Shown: positions 21,746-33,354, numbered from the stretch's first letter. The stretch is DNA of 64,000 nt from Immersiella caudata (GCA_030512335.1 JAULSU010000003.1:5766001-5830000); one strand, 5' to 3'. Numbers and translations are program-made. The notes: generated by a model from the sequence alone, not told the origin.

Positions 21746-24700
21746 ATGATCGAAATCCGAGGGGCCAGACGGATGGCGGAAGCCGACAACTCGGCAACAG
21801 AACGAGACTGCTTGCACCGCCAAGATCACAACTACAAACCGGTGCCCACTCCCGTGTATCGATACTCCCGCCTGGCCGATAATTCGATCCGTGTCTTACA
21901 GCTTCTCCACGACCCAGACAAGCACGCACCCGTCCGATGCCGCCTTTCCCACCTCCCATTGCTCGAACCCCGCCATGGAGGAACATCCTACCTCTTTGAA
22001 GCACTCTCTTACGCGTGGGGCCCGGACGTGAAAGACAAGTCTGTACTGATACAGACCGACTCAGGCTCGACGTCACTGGGAGTGACAACGAGCCTGCACG
22101 AAGCTCTGCTACATCTCCGCGACCCTTTCATTGATCGCTTCATTTGGGCAGACGCCATCTGCATCAACCAGGATGACTGGGACGAACGGGAGCGCCAAGT
22201 TCGCATGATGGACAGAGTGTACGCCTCGGCCAGCCGGGTTCTGGTGTGGCTCGGCAGTGAAGAAGAACATCAAGGTCTATTTGGGAAAGCCAATGCTCTC
22301 GAGAGCTTGCTACGCGTGGCTCGGCCCGGCTCGCAGCCTTTAGCCTCGGATTCTAGGGCCCTGAGTTCGCTGCTCGAAAGGCCGTGGTTCACCCGCATGT
22401 GGGTACGTTGCGCCCTTTTCCAAGCTGACTCACCTGCTGTTTTGTTCCTGCCTATGGATAGCTGACCACAGGTGTAGGTCCTTCAAGAGGTTGCCGTCGC
22501 TCGCCAGATTCTGGTGATGCATGGCCCTTTGGTCATCGAAGGCCAGGCATTCTGTATGGGATTGAAGACACTGCTCCCCCTGGTCGAAGACGAAAGGCTA
22601 CAATGGCTTGCGCGATCGACGGCTCAGTTGATGCAAGGGGCTGCATTTCGACCGAGATTCGCCCTCCAACATCCACATGCTGAATCTCCTCAAGAAGATG
22701 TAACTGGCACCCGAACTAAGACTTTGGGAGAGCTGATCGATATGTTTCATGACCGGAAAGCTACAAAGCCCCACGACAAGATATACGCTCTTCTCGGTAT
22801 GTGCGCCGACGATGTCGTGGAAAACCTCCTTCCGAACTATGCCCTTTCGTGGAGCGAAGTTTTCCGCCGTCTCATCATCCACCTTCTCGGAGACAACGCC
22901 ACGGCTGTCAAGACATGGGATGCCGAGGAACTGGTTGGCGTTGCTGCGATCGAGGTCAGCGGTCATCTCGTTGGTGTGGTGACGTCGGTTGGTGAGCCCA
23001 GGGCACCACCAGATGGGACTCGCCTTATCAAAGTACAGTCGCGTTGTCTGGCCACAGTCAAATCACCTCGCTTCAGTAACGAGAAAGGGGATACCACAGG
23101 GTCATGGGGGTTTCGTTCATCCTCTGATTTCATCAAGAAGGGCGACTTCATCTGCGAGCTGCAGCAAAAGTCGGGGACCATGGTCGTGAGGTATCATAGT
23201 GCAGACTACTTCTCCATTGTGTGTATCATGGGCCCCAGGATACCCGATGATATACAGTCCTCAACCCAAACACCAAGTCAAGTGCACACGAGTCAGGAGG
23301 ATCGACAACACCGCGACAACAGCCTCGCATGTATCTGGGATTGGGGAGCCCGTGCCTCTTATGCAACTGAAATTCACCCGTCTTCACTCGGAGCAAGGCT
23401 GGGCAACGATCCAGCGATGGTCCTGGGACGGTCACATCACGAAGATGAGAACCTATGGAGAGCATCCATGATGGTTCTTACCTCAGACCATATGAACATC
23501 GCAGTCGCCAACTGCTTGCGGGTTGCGCGCCGCAGCACCGGCTTACAGCACTGGCAAGAGCTGGAAAGAAAGCTTCGCGGTTACTTGGACTGGGCGGAAC
23601 CATCCCTTGGGGTTCACCACCGTCTCACTAACGACGTCGTGCAAGCCTTGTCCGACGTCTACACGGCATGCGGGGACACCAAGGCGGCGGATAGACTTGC
23701 TTTGGCCTCATACGTCTACTCCCGCCAGGCTCACGTTGAAAGCCAAATTCAAGACGTTGACGACTGCTACTTCAACCATAGCCACGACTTCAAAGACACC
23801 TTGGACGTTTTGAAGATTCTTGATTCTCCATGGTCAAATGTTGCTCAACTCTTTGAGGAACGGCACCTCCTGCGAGGTCGAGAGTTGATAATCACGCAAC
23901 GCATGATCCCTGGCGTACTTTGTGGTTACTGTTTCGAGTGCGACCCAATCAAAGATGACGAGGCGTGTGCAAGATCAGACACAAAGCGCTTTTGGAGAAG
24001 TATGAACACAACATCCGATGCCTCTCTGGGGCTCGTGGACTTCCTTTCCGAAACCGATCCCGACGACAGCAAGATATTCCCTGCCGTCGTACTTGGCATG
24101 AACGAAACGAAGCTTACAGAGGATGCCGCCCTGCGGTTCGCCCGGAGCCCAGAATGGGTGATGTTAGCCTGGGAACGAGACAAAATCACGCCAACGTCCG
24201 ACATTTTGGCAGCGATGATGTGCCATCACCATGAGAGCAGTCCAGGCTTGCAACTGCTGGCCATATCCGCAGCTGTGGCCTTCATCTTAACTCACGGCGA
24301 CCGCGAATATGCAGCTTCAGGCAGCCTGATGGCGGAGGCAGACCGAATTGCCAAAGAGCTTCAACGCTTGCGGCAGAGTGACGGAGTCAAACTCGCACCG
24401 TCCAAGAATCTCATCGAGACGGGCGTGGACGATGATTTCATGATGTCCGTGGCGGTTCATCCCCACGGGGCTTGGATTCTAGAGGTGTTCATTGAGGCTG
24501 CAGGGGCTGAAAGGCTACCAGCAGTGACCGAAGAGGTTACTCTGGCAGCTATCAGTTTTTCTGCCAATGCAGATGAGTTGATTGGGTCACTTCACAAATC
24601 CTGCTCATTATCAAACACCAAACTCCTGGTCACGGATGAGGTGATGGTCGCAGCGCTGAGAGCTTCCAATCGCAGGCTGGTCAAGCTGTTGCTTGATGGT

Positions 24701-26479
24701 CCACCACTTTTGGTCGACGAGGAAAGAACTATGGAAGAAGTTTCCAACTCGCAATCTGATCTGGGACTTCATTCTTTGCCTCTTCCTCGCGCCCTTGCGG
24801 CTGGCGAGGTCCCTGTCACAGAACGAGTGTTGAGAACGGCAGTGGAGACTGGCAGCACCGACTTTCTTCGCAACGTTCTCCGGGTCCAGGACGACGAGAG
24901 GCTCTTGGTTACGGATGGCGTTGCTTTGGCAGTGGCGTCCAGCCAGGATGGGGACATCATGATGCGGTTTTTCCAGTGGAACCAATACGCGAGCGACCAA
25001 GTTTCAGAGGAGGTGGTAGAGGCTGCACTGGCGAATGGGTGGGTGCCGTTTTTGCGGACCGAGGAAATCGAGGTTAGCGGCTGTGACAACGAAGATGCAG
25101 TCATGCCCGTGAGCCGCAGATTGAAAAAGCTACTGCGAGGGATGAGGCTCAACGACGATTATTTCACCTCTCTTTCAGACCGGCTCAAGAAATTCCCATG
25201 GGACACCAGGTGGAGGAGGGCCATTGGGGACCTCCTCACTGTTCTCGACATCAAGGGGGTGAACGCTTTGCCCGCAACGGAATGGGCAGTCAAAGTCGCC
25301 ATTCAGCTTGCATTTCAAAGTGTTGGCGAAGGATTCCAGATGTTGCGGTTCTTGATGGACGAATACGGTGCCGATCTGCCCATCACAGAGGAAGTGGTAT
25401 TCGCTGCGGCAGACATGGATGAAACCTCGCTAATTGATAGACACGAGGATGGCTATTGTGGACGGGAGAAAGTCTTCAAGCTCTTGGTCAGCCACATGGG
25501 ATCGCGCTTCCCAGTCAGCAACCGCGTGCTCGTGGCGGCTGTTGGCCATGGATGCCAGCCCGCGCTGAAGTTATTGTTGAAAGCAAAGGGAAACGAGCTA
25601 GAGGTCACAGAAGATGTGCTCCGAACAGCCATGGCCGGCCGGGCTGGCAATAGCTATGCGCTGTGGGCGTGGAAACTTCTTCTAGAAAGCGATGCAACAT
25701 TTGAGGTCACGGACAACATCCTCGTCATGGCTCTCGAGAATTTCCTCGACCTATTCGCCCAAGATCAAGACTTGGACATCGACGAAGATGTCAAGAGAAA
25801 GCTTTGCACGCGGTGGAAGTCTTTGTTCCGGGATCTTGTCCGTCAGCACCAACGGCAACGCAGATCCCCAACGTTGCCAGAAGAGCTCACGGTAATGGCA
25901 ACTCGATCCAAGGGGGCATTCAAGTTCCTGGATGGGATAAAAGGAGCGAGCCCGGCTAGCCAGAGCAAGGAGCTTCTGCTGGAGGCACATCCCGATGTCT
26001 TGGTCAAGATCTTAGATCGCGATAGGGAGATCTCCCAGAGGACTGTGGTTCGAGCAATCGATGCTTGCCCTGCGGAGATGTATCAGCAAAGAGGGGAAGA
26101 CGCCATACTGCCATCCTTACATTTCCTGCTTGAGGAGTATGGAGAGTGGTGGCTAGAGGAGAACCCGGCCATTAGGGGTGCTATCCTGCGGATGGCGTGG
26201 CGCGCGAGTCCCTCGCAGTTGACTGAGATGATGGAGCTGATGCCGGATCTGGTAGAGTACGTTCGGGATTCTGATTTTCCTGATGGGCGGAAGATGCGAT
26301 TGGTACGATGGATGATGGAGAGGATGGAAGGGGAGTCAGGGGACAGTGGTCGGTCCTCGGGGAGTGGTGATGGGTATGTGTCGAGTGCAGGGAGGAGACA
26401 GGGGAATGGCCCAGGTTCAAAGGACAAGAAGTCGAAGCTGGGGCGTTTTTGGAAGTCTTTCTCCCAGTCTCTGGCTTGA
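21746..26479 (+). CDS. large HET-domain protein with TEEVV-type repeats
   Basis: Two exons, 21746-22402 and 22478-26479, encode 1552 aa. The 75-nt intron joins FTRMW to VLQEVAVARQI, the usual HET-domain sequence. The HET domain begins near residue 84 (FEALSYAWG) and contains WADAICINQDDWDERERQV near 150 and SRVLVWLGS. A second conserved block (LIDMFHDRKATKPHDKIYALLGMC) follows. HET domains trigger incompatibility-type cell death in filamentous fungi. From about residue 790 to 1390 the protein has degenerate repeats of the form V-T-E-x-V-hhxAh followed by 20-60 residues and often LL-D or LLL. Similar ITEEVVKAAA units are found in some fungal NLR-type proteins and resemble ankyrin spacing. The C-terminus is Ser/Gly/Lys-rich. 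A second in-frame ATG lies at 21773. The size is unusual for HET proteins (commonly 500-900 aa). Confidence 0.88.
24524..25740 (+). repeat. degenerate TEEVV-type protein repeat array
   Basis: About ten units occur inside the HET gene, with anchors near 24524, 24630, 24812, 24907, 25000, 25267, 25378, 25510, 25600 and 25705. Examples are VTEEVTLAAI, VTDEVMVAAL, VTERVLRTAV, VSEEVVEAAL, ITEEVVFAAA, VSNRVLVAAV, VTEDVLRTAM and VTDNILVMAL. Unit length varies from about 90 to 270 nt, so this is an old, diverged array rather than a recent tandem expansion. Confidence 0.7.
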
Positions 26480-27463
26480 AAGTCATAAACAGGGGGCAGG
26501 CGGCCGACGAAGACAATGTGCATCAAGTTCTTCTTCGCTCCCTACTCCAACAACCTCCCGCCTTTACGGGGGGCACTTGCTCCATTTTCTTGTGCGGGGC
26601 TTCTCGGGTCCAGATGAGGCGACAAAGTTCTGCAAAAGTCTGACAGACGCGTACACAATGGGCCTCTCTTTGGGCGCCCGGTCATGGGCCGCGGCGGCCA
26701 AGTCCAGGGCGGGGGTTGGTGGCCAACTCGTGGTCGCCGCAGGATAGGAGCGAGTTGTCAATCTAGCCCTGTGCACAATTGACCGCTTTTTGGAGGCCAT
26801 CATTGGGACACGGCAATGCAATTATCAGGGAATGAAAGGGAAAAAAACGACAGGGTAAGAGGGTTAGGTATTAGCAAGGACGTGGCTGTTCTGGCTTTGT
26901 CTGTTTTCATGCTGGCCTATGATTTTTGCTGACTGACACAGGGCTAGCTGTCTCGTCGGCGGTAGGGCGACTATCGGGCCCCAAACCAACACTTTCAATT
27001 ACTCAGAAGGATGGCCAACTTCTAGGTGTTTGCTGTCTTCGTGGGTTGCGATTCAGCCTTTGGAAAATGTGGTAGGATGAAGGAGGCGTGCGGGGGTCAT
27101 CCATCGGAGTTCAGCACGGAGAATCCAAAATATCTCAGGATCCGCGCACCGAGCAACTATCGGCTCCTACTGGCTACCTTTGGTTTGCCACGGAGCTGGC
27201 CAGAGCGGGGCGTGATCGGGTGCTATCGCCGCTGGAGGAGTACCGAGGTCGGGGGGTTGGGCGACCCAAAATGCGACCAGGTGCTGCATGTGGGATGTCA
27301 TCCTCTCATTGGGGCACGGTTGCGCTTGGCCGAGCAAGCAACGCTCGTTGCTTGTTATGAGGGGTCTTCATTCACGGCCTGGAAGGTGCCTTGGAATATT
27401 AACTGTGGATGCGGCAGCGTGCCGGACGTGCTGCTTCTCTGACGGCATTCTCTTTTCTTCACT
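26480..27463. other. intergenic with a decayed ORF relic
   Basis: This 984-bp stretch separates the HET gene from the first zinc-finger gene. Near 26610-26715 a plus-strand frame reads KFCKSLTDAYTMG and then SWAAAAKSRAG, which resembles DFCKDLRDTHMLCWAAAKYG near 32610-32670. No intact gene is visible. Confidence 0.4.
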
Positions 27464-28684
27464 ATGACGGATGGCACATTGATTGGAACGCGAGATTTTC
27501 GCTCTTTGCGACACGAGGGATATTCCGTGTCAAATCTCCCATCAGCGAGCACACGCTATCGGCTTAGGGTGCCGAGTGACGCCGGAAGCATGCCTAGGAG
27601 TTTCGAGAGCGCCGATATTGATGTCGACTTGCTAGAGGGCAGCTACTCTCCTCTGAGCACAAGTTCGTCATTTTGGGATGTCAATGGAGATGGCCTGTAC
27701 TCCTTTCGAACGTCGACGACAAACCTCTCGGCGCCAACATCTGTATCGAGCCGTGCGGGTTCAGACGATGAGTGGGATGAGAGTGCCGAGGATGAACCAG
27801 CCGTTCAGAACTTCCGGGCATCGTTGAGCAACGGGGCCCTGATGAAGGTTGCCGAGCTGGTTGAAAGGATAAGAGCCACCATACGCACCGCCTGCGGCCT
27901 CTCCACGGACAACACTCCGCTGCTTCAATCCTCTGAAGCGCCAAAGGCAGGGCATCCTTTCACAAGTGACGGCGGGATCCGCCAGGCAACCGGCTCAGAC
28001 GACTCCTCTCCACCAATCCTCACCAAACAGGCTCCCACTCCTCGACTTCTTGACAGCCTAGCAAACCGTCGTGAAAGGTCTCCTCCCCCGGTCGTCTGCC
28101 GCCATCCCCCTTTGCATCCTTTCCCATGGCCCTGCCTCTTCGCCCTCAGAAATTCTCAAAATCACCTCCCCTGCCTCCGTCACGAACACCGCACTCCCCG
28201 TTCACTACTCCACCATCTATTCCGCGACCATCTCCGCATCCCTTACTGTTATCGATGTGGAGATACCTTTGACTACCTGGTTGATCGCAACATTCACTCT
28301 AACGCAAGGACATGCGAGGTCGTGGAACCTGCCCCCATCTTCGAAGGGGTAGGAGAAGGAATGATTTACGAGTTGGAGGCGTTATTGTCATCTTGGAATG
28401 AGGCTGGAGGGTCTGGACGTGGGCTGACAGACGAAGAGAGATACGCCAGGATATGGGGTGTTGTCTTCCCAGGGGATGACTTCAGGAGGAGATTTCCGCA
28501 CGGGGTCGTTGAGGATGAAACGGTGAGGATGGTGCAATGTGTCAGGGGGTACTGGGAACAGAATGGGATGGGGATTCTCGAGGCTGAATTTGAGGGGAAG
28601 ACAGAGGAGGAAATGGGCACGTTGTCTGCTGTTGTTCTCGACGAGATCCTGATGGGGTTGTTGCTAAGGCGTGACGGTTCATGA
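27464..28684 (+). CDS. zinc-finger cluster paralogue A
   Basis: A single exon encodes 406 aa. The N-terminal 200 residues are serine-rich and poorly ordered. The core, roughly residues 220-340, has a first C..C..H..H-like module (PCLFALRNSQNHLPCLR, then HHLFRDHL) and a second module PYCYRCGDTFDYLVDRNIH ending with a cysteine. Then come EPAPIFEGVGEGMIYELEAL and TDEERYARIWGVVFPGD. The same order, including the final W-x-hh-FP motif, recurs in four other genes of this cluster. It is closest to the gene at 33355-34080, sharing the EGVGEG and YELxALxSSW stretches. Function is unknown; the finger pattern suggests nucleic-acid or protein binding. It carries a further 70 residues after the core that paralogue C lacks. 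Confidence 0.75.
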   Translation: MTDGTLIGTRDFRSLRHEGYSVSNLPSASTRYRLRVPSDAGSMPRSFESADIDVDLLEGSYSPLSTSSSFWDVNGDGLYSFRTSTTNLSAPTSVSSRAGSDDEWDESAEDEPAVQNFRASLSNGALMKVAELVERIRATIRTACGLSTDNTPLLQSSEAPKAGHPFTSDGGIRQATGSDDSSPPILTKQAPTPRLLDSLANRRERSPPPVVCRHPPLHPFPWPCLFALRNSQNHLPCLRHEHRTPRSLLHHLFRDHLRIPYCYRCGDTFDYLVDRNIHSNARTCEVVEPAPIFEGVGEGMIYELEALLSSWNEAGGSGRGLTDEERYARIWGVVFPGDDFRRRFPHGVVEDETVRMVQCVRGYWEQNGMGILEAEFEGKTEEEMGTLSAVVLDEILMGLLLRRDGS

Positions 28685-28852
28685 ATTATGGGTATTATGT
28701 AGGTAGATACATTGTTTGGTGCGCTCCTGGCGTCACTTTCCTCCGCCCCTTCTTCCGGGTCATCCGTTCTGTTCTATGCATTATTCGTGATTAGGCGTGG
28801 TGTTCGGCTCTGAGGGGGGGGCCCGCCAAGGTCGGCGGGGAAAATGCCGGGG

Positions 28853-29761
28853 TCAATCAAAAAGATTGTAGTCTGGGTCGTCTAGGCCCCCATGATAGAT
28901 CGAGGAAGGAAGTTCTGCATTGGATTGCTGCTGGGACTCGTTGGTGCCCGTTCCGGCGTTGGGTGGTGCTTCAGGGGCCGGGGCCGCAGCATGTGTGGGG
29001 ACAACCGGGGTTGAGGGGCCAGTACCAAGGGATATGGGGCCAGCAGGTGTTCCGAGGTGTGCAGGACCGGGCGGGGATATGGAGGATTGAATGATGCCCT
29101 TGCAGATCCCATCGAGAGCTACCCGGTGGCAGTCCGCAATGCACGTAGCTGAAGAGACATTTCCCTGATTGCAACGTGTTGAGAAGGACTTGATATAACT
29201 GATGACATCGACAAGCCCATTTCCTGGAATCGCCTGCGGCGCGGACGTGACGCTTGGTCGAGCATCTTTTCCAAACAGGATGCGCCAAATTTCCCTCCAA
29301 CGAAGTTCCGCGCTTCCCGACTTCTTCGAATTTTCGATTTCTTGCATCTGGAAGGCGCTCACCCCAACCTCGAGGCCTGTGTCTAACTGACACGAACGGC
29401 CTCTCTCCCGACAGTGTTGCTGAAACCTTTCCTGTTGATCTTGGCCGTCGAACTCCCTGCCACAAGTAGTGCAGCGTAGCAGGGTTTCGAGATGCTCCCG
29501 CTCGAGATGCTGTTTCAAGTCACTGTAGAAGCGATACGACTTGAACAAGTTTCGGAGAGGCCGTTCCCCCCTTGCCTGTTGTGGCCTGCAGCCGAAGTGT
29601 CGGATAGGGTTTCTCGCGTAAAAGGGGCAAATCAAGAGCGTGTGGGGTCTTTCGTCAGGTTTGAGAGCAAGAGCGGCCTCGGAGCGAGGGCGTTTCTGTG
29701 GCCCTTTCGTGTATCTTGCGTCATCTCCTTCCGTAGGAGCTGACCTCTTGGTCCCTGCCAT
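28853..29761 (-). CDS. zinc-finger cluster paralogue B
   Basis: A single exon from the ATG at 29761 encodes 302 aa. A basic N-terminus (MAGTKRSAPTEGDDARYTK) is followed by LICPFYARNPIRHFGC, DLKQHLEREHLETLLRC, TTCGREF, a His and a Cys, so both modules of the family are intact. The end motif is RWREIWRILFGKD. The C-terminal 90 residues are Pro/Ala-rich and end DDPDYNLFD. An upstream ATG in another frame (near 29837) could start a short overlapping peptide or, with an intron, a longer N-terminus. Lies tail-to-tail with paralogue A, 168 bp apart. Confidence 0.75.
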   Translation of the reverse strand: MAGTKRSAPTEGDDARYTKGPQKRPRSEAALALKPDERPHTLLICPFYARNPIRHFGCRPQQARGERPLRNLFKSYRFYSDLKQHLEREHLETLLRCTTCGREFDGQDQQERFQQHCRERGRSCQLDTGLEVGVSAFQMQEIENSKKSGSAELRWREIWRILFGKDARPSVTSAPQAIPGNGLVDVISYIKSFSTRCNQGNVSSATCIADCHRVALDGICKGIIQSSISPPGPAHLGTPAGPISLGTGPSTPVVPTHAAAPAPEAPPNAGTGTNESQQQSNAELPSSIYHGGLDDPDYNLFD

Positions 29762-30305
29762 GGAGCTGTGGCTCGTAGGGTCTGGGCTCTTCAGTCGTCG
29801 CCGTTGTCGTCGTCGATGTTGAGGAAGGGTTCGCCATGGTAGTGTCGTTCGCTCGAAAAGAGAGTTGAAAAGAGTTTTTAAAGGCAAGACCCTCAAAATG
29901 GTGTCCCATAAGGCTGCGAGGGGGCGTCGTTGAAAATTATATCGTTCTCATAAGGCCTGTAACAGTTTGGGCCTAATTGCGGGTGGCCAGTTTGGAGTTC
30001 CAGTCGCGCGGGAGTTTCCATTCACTGTGAATGGTCGACGAACCTTTCCGCCCCAAATCCTTGCAGCAAGTCAGGCCTGAAGCAGCGCCTCCCGTTCATC
30101 CCGACAGCGCCTTCTTCACCCCGCACCTCCCGGCCACGCAGGGACTTGCACTAGTCTGTCAGGGGACTGCGCCGCTGTTCTGCTAGGTTCCATGCCATGC
30201 CGAGCATCTCACCTGGCCCGCGAGCTTCACTGCCAGAACACATTATTTTGAAGCCCGGGCCACGGAGGGTCCACTAACGCGATTTGTGCTGGTATCAACA
30301 AAACT
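29762..30305. other. intergenic, 544 bp
   Basis: This stretch is the upstream region of paralogue B (minus) and of the small ORF to the right. An AT-rich stretch near 29870 could be its core promoter. No other feature is visible. Confidence 0.45.
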
Positions 30306-30836
30306 GTGTCACGGGCTGCCACGGTCCTCTTTCCATCCGATCCACGGGGAAAAGTGTGTTTTCTCCCTCCACCTGCATCTTTCAATACACTTGGATTCGC
30401 AACGCATGGACAGCACCAGAAAAATACACTCACATTGCCCATTTTGTCATTGGATGCCCTTCTCTTCAACCAAAACACGCCTGGAACAAGACCAAATGAG
30501 TGGCTTTTCTCCCCAGACCCCCAGGGGGCAAAGGTGAGGACCCCAATTGCGGCATTCCAGCAATTTTTAGCGGCCTCGCGCATGATATCTAACATGTATT
30601 CGCGCTTCAGCACATCGGCCAACGAGGATGCGGCCGTGGCAGAGCGCCCTGCGATGCTGGGCCTCTGGCTGCGCGACCCGACCCCTCCCATCAACCATGG
30701 GCGCTTAGCTGAAGCCACCGATCAGGAGCGCGCGTACCAAAAGAGTTTGCAACTGCAGGCTCTCCTGGCGCAATTTGGTGGAGATTCACGACTGAACACC
30801 TCCAACGGCAGCTGTGTTGCGGGCAGTGCGAACTGA
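30306..30836 (+). CDS. small MLGLWL-type ORF, copy 1 (hypothetical)
   Basis: An open frame ends at TGA 30834-30836; the first ATG in frame is at 30582 (84 aa), but similarity to the second copy begins upstream, so a 5' exon may be missing from this model. The conserved core is MLGLWLRDPTPPINHGRL, preceded by IAAFQQFLAASRMI. The copy near 36135-36495 reads MLGLWLEDPFPPINHGRL, preceded by SFKPFLEACCEI in a shifted frame. I do not recognise the family. The paired conservation in otherwise diverged DNA suggests a protein-coding origin. Confidence 0.45.
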   Translation: MSRAATVLFPSDPRGKVCFLPPPASFNTLGFATHGQHQKNTLTLPILSLDALLFNQNTPGTRPNEWLFSPDPQGAKVRTPIAAFQQFLAASRMISNMYSRFSTSANEDAAVAERPAMLGLWLRDPTPPINHGRLAEATDQERAYQKSLQLQALLAQFGGDSRLNTSNGSCVAGSAN

Positions 30837-31077
30837 AACTCTACTATTGTCTCTAACAGGACGGGCAAAACGAGTGAGAACTACAGAGGGGACGACGGGC
30901 TGAGAGACATTGTTTTTGTAGACTAGAACTAGACTTTAGACCAGTTGGCTGTAAGTCAAATGTTGCACTAGAATCTTTCGTCGCTGATGACGATTGTCGG
31001 CCGCTTTTTTTTCCTGTTGTCAGGTGCTTTTATTCCGGGGCGTCCCCAAAACCCCCAATCGCCCGCCTGCCAAGCCC

Positions 31078-31092
31078 TACACAAGTTGTGTA
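31078..31092. repeat. palindrome TACACAA-G-TTGTGTA
   Basis: A perfect 15-nt palindrome with a single central base. Related palindromes lie at 31169-31181, 35827-35839 and 36941-36957, all inside the zinc-finger cluster. It could be a dimeric transcription-factor site or a mobile-element end. Confidence 0.6.
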
Positions 31093-31168
31093 AGTGACGG
31101 CCTCGCAGCCAATCAAAGTCCTGCAATAGTGGGTAAGGTGAGTTCTTACTCCACCAACCCCTTCACCC

Positions 31169-31181
31169 GCACAACTTGTGC
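31169..31181. repeat. palindrome GCACAA-C-TTGTGC
   Basis: A 13-nt palindrome 76 nt after the previous one, with the same CACAA-S-TTGTG core but different outer bases. Part of the same motif family. Confidence 0.5.
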
Positions 31182-32224
31182 AAGTCTTTGGGCGCCTGAT
31201 TCGGGTGCGATCCTGGTCAATTTTGCTGGCAGGACTCATGTTTATGGAGTGAGCTGCAGTAGGTTCCGTTTTGACCCCCAAAATATCCCCATTCAGACCC
31301 CCACCCCTGGGCATGTGCTGACCCCCCAAACCGGGCCACTACCTGGTGATGCAAATGGACGACACTGGCGGATTCAAACACAGACTTGACCTGTAGTACT
31401 TGGACTTCTGCCTGCGAGAGTGACGGGGCGAAGATCCGTCGTTTCTTGGTGCATTGCGGGGATTTATGTTTGATGCAATCATGAAAGGCAGGGCTGCGGG
31501 AACCTTCAACGACAGACCAGTCGCCACACAGGATGAAAGCAACCCTTTCACCTCAGAGAGTATGTTTTTGTAAAGTAGTAGCATTTCAACGATCATGGTG
31601 ACCAATACCACACAAGAATCGCGCCTAATGTTAGATTTGGTGTTGACATATTTTCCACAGCTTGTGCCCCTGGCCCACGAGTACCTTTGTCAGTGGTGCC
31701 ACAGTCATAAAAGAAGAAATATCACAAGTGGACAAGGGAGTCCTGCCCCTTGACTGCAGGTTTCACTTTTGGGTACACCCTTTCTCGGATTGTCACCACT
31801 TTACTTCGAGAGCACACGACAGGAATAGCATCCCAGTTTTATCTGCCACACAACAGTGGACATCTCTCAGACGCACCTCTCTCACAATTCCTCCCAATCA
31901 GTCACCTCAGAGAGGAGTCATTGGTCAGTACAGGGGAGGGAGCTTCTTCATTTGGACAACACTTTACCAGAAATAGCCTACCAGTTTGCACGCTCGGCCT
32001 GATTGAATGACGGTTTTGATGGCACTAACACGGCATGGTAGCAACCCTCAACTCCTATAGTCACGGGGGTTCCGCTGAAGAAATGCTACATGTCGACCAA
32101 GAAGAAGCCTTGTGCTTCTATGAGACAGGTGTTTGATATTGGGCTACAAAATCGGCAGGTGTCAAGTACAGGGAGTACGACGGATTGGTATTTCTGATCT
32201 TCCGATCCCCAGAGTCCAGGCAAC

Positions 32225-32708
32225 ATGTATTTATCTGGGCAGTCATGCAAGGAAGAGGCAGCTGAGACGGAAATCTCACCTGCCCTCCTAGGCGTTCTCT
32301 ATACCTTGACCCACACCATTAATATTACTATGGTCGAACCCGATGCGGTGCTAGGTAACAATCTATGTGTTGAGTTCGACGATGAGATCGAGATCGATGA
32401 ATGGGCTAGCCCAAAGGGTGGGAGACGAGGGGGTTGTTTTCCCCGAGAGTTGCCCGGGGACTGGTCTGGTTGGAATGTGCACATGCATTGGGAGCCATCC
32501 AGTGCCTCCTTTCTCGATACCCAGCCGCCTTGCAGATGATGCTTTCTTCCTGTTCTCGAACGGTACCGCAGGTACTTCTCACGTGTGCTCTTTGGGTCAG
32601 GGCTGGCGTGGAAATGATTTCTGTAAAGATCTGAGGGACACGCACATGTTGTGTTGGGCCGCGGCCAAATATGGGCGCACGAACCAACGTAAAGCTGCCA
32701 CAACATGA
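32225..32708 (+). pseudogene. decayed ORF relic (FCKDL...WAAAK type)
   Basis: Two plus-strand frames overlap: 32225-32539 with LGNNLCVEFDDEIEIDEW, and a shifted frame to 32708 with ADDAFFLFSNGTAG and DFCKDLRDTHMLCWAAAKYG. The second part resembles a relic near 26610-26715. Taken together they look like one former gene broken by a frameshift. The family is not recognised, and the start and intron structure are unknown. Confidence 0.35.
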
Positions 32709-33354
32709 TGCCCGGATAGAATGAGGCCGACGGCCAACTCGGGGACCGACCAGCGGGGCTGTGCGGCCTGCTCCGATCAAGTCCGCTTTGTGCGCGAGAC
32801 CTGCATTTTGGTACGACGCGGTCCCAGTCTATCCACGACGAAAAGTGGGCTTCGAAACGGTACCTGCGTGATCTCTCCAATGCCAAAGGCAAAAAAGTCC
32901 TGGGCATCAGTGAAGATCTTGGCACGACGGCTTGCGACGTGGAGCAGCAATGACCGGTCGATGATGTAGGTTGTTCGCGGGCTGCTGTGTCAGGGCCTGC
33001 TTGGGCGACTGACGTCGAGAAGGCGCTTCCAAGGCAACTGCTACAAATGCAATCTGCGATGATTTGTGGAAAATGATAGTTTCGGGGCTACGGATGCGGC
33101 CAGCCGCTGCGTCCAAATCTGGCTAAATGCAGCGATTTGATTGGCGCACCGGTGCGCGGACACTCGAGCTGTGCGCTCCTGCCAGCGACAATTTCAGCAA
33201 ACCTTGAGGCGGGGCTTGGGCGCTTGACAAGTGCTCCTGTCCCTGGTAATATAAAAACACGTATATCCATCACAACAATAGAAAGACTCTCTCATCGACA
33301 CCGTTTTCACAGGGCGAGAATTGAGATTCATTCATCCCTCAAACCTCACCCGAA
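32709..33354. other. intergenic, promoter side of paralogue C
   Basis: This 646-bp stretch contains a TATA-like box near its right end. No gene is visible. Confidence 0.5.
33250..33257 (+). promoter_or_regulatory. TATA-like box of zinc-finger paralogue C
   Basis: TATAAAAA lies about 100 bp upstream of the ATG at 33355 on the same strand, a typical core-promoter distance. Motif and spacing only. Confidence 0.4.

Larger units (their letters stand above)
30837..32224. other. gene-poor accessory stretch with palindromes and ORF relic
   Basis: This 1.4-kb stretch lacks an intact gene. It contains two palindromes (31078-31092 and 31169-31181). Around 31750-32010 an 86-codon frame (GFTFGYTLSRIVTTLL, then HFTRNSLPVCTLGLIE) looks like eroded coding sequence but has no recognisable family or start. 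Confidence 0.45.

Noticed and set aside
29721..29909. Alternative short frame with ATG near 29837 overlapping the start of paralogue B
   Set aside because: It ends within 40 codons and no convincing intron joins it to the zinc-finger frame.
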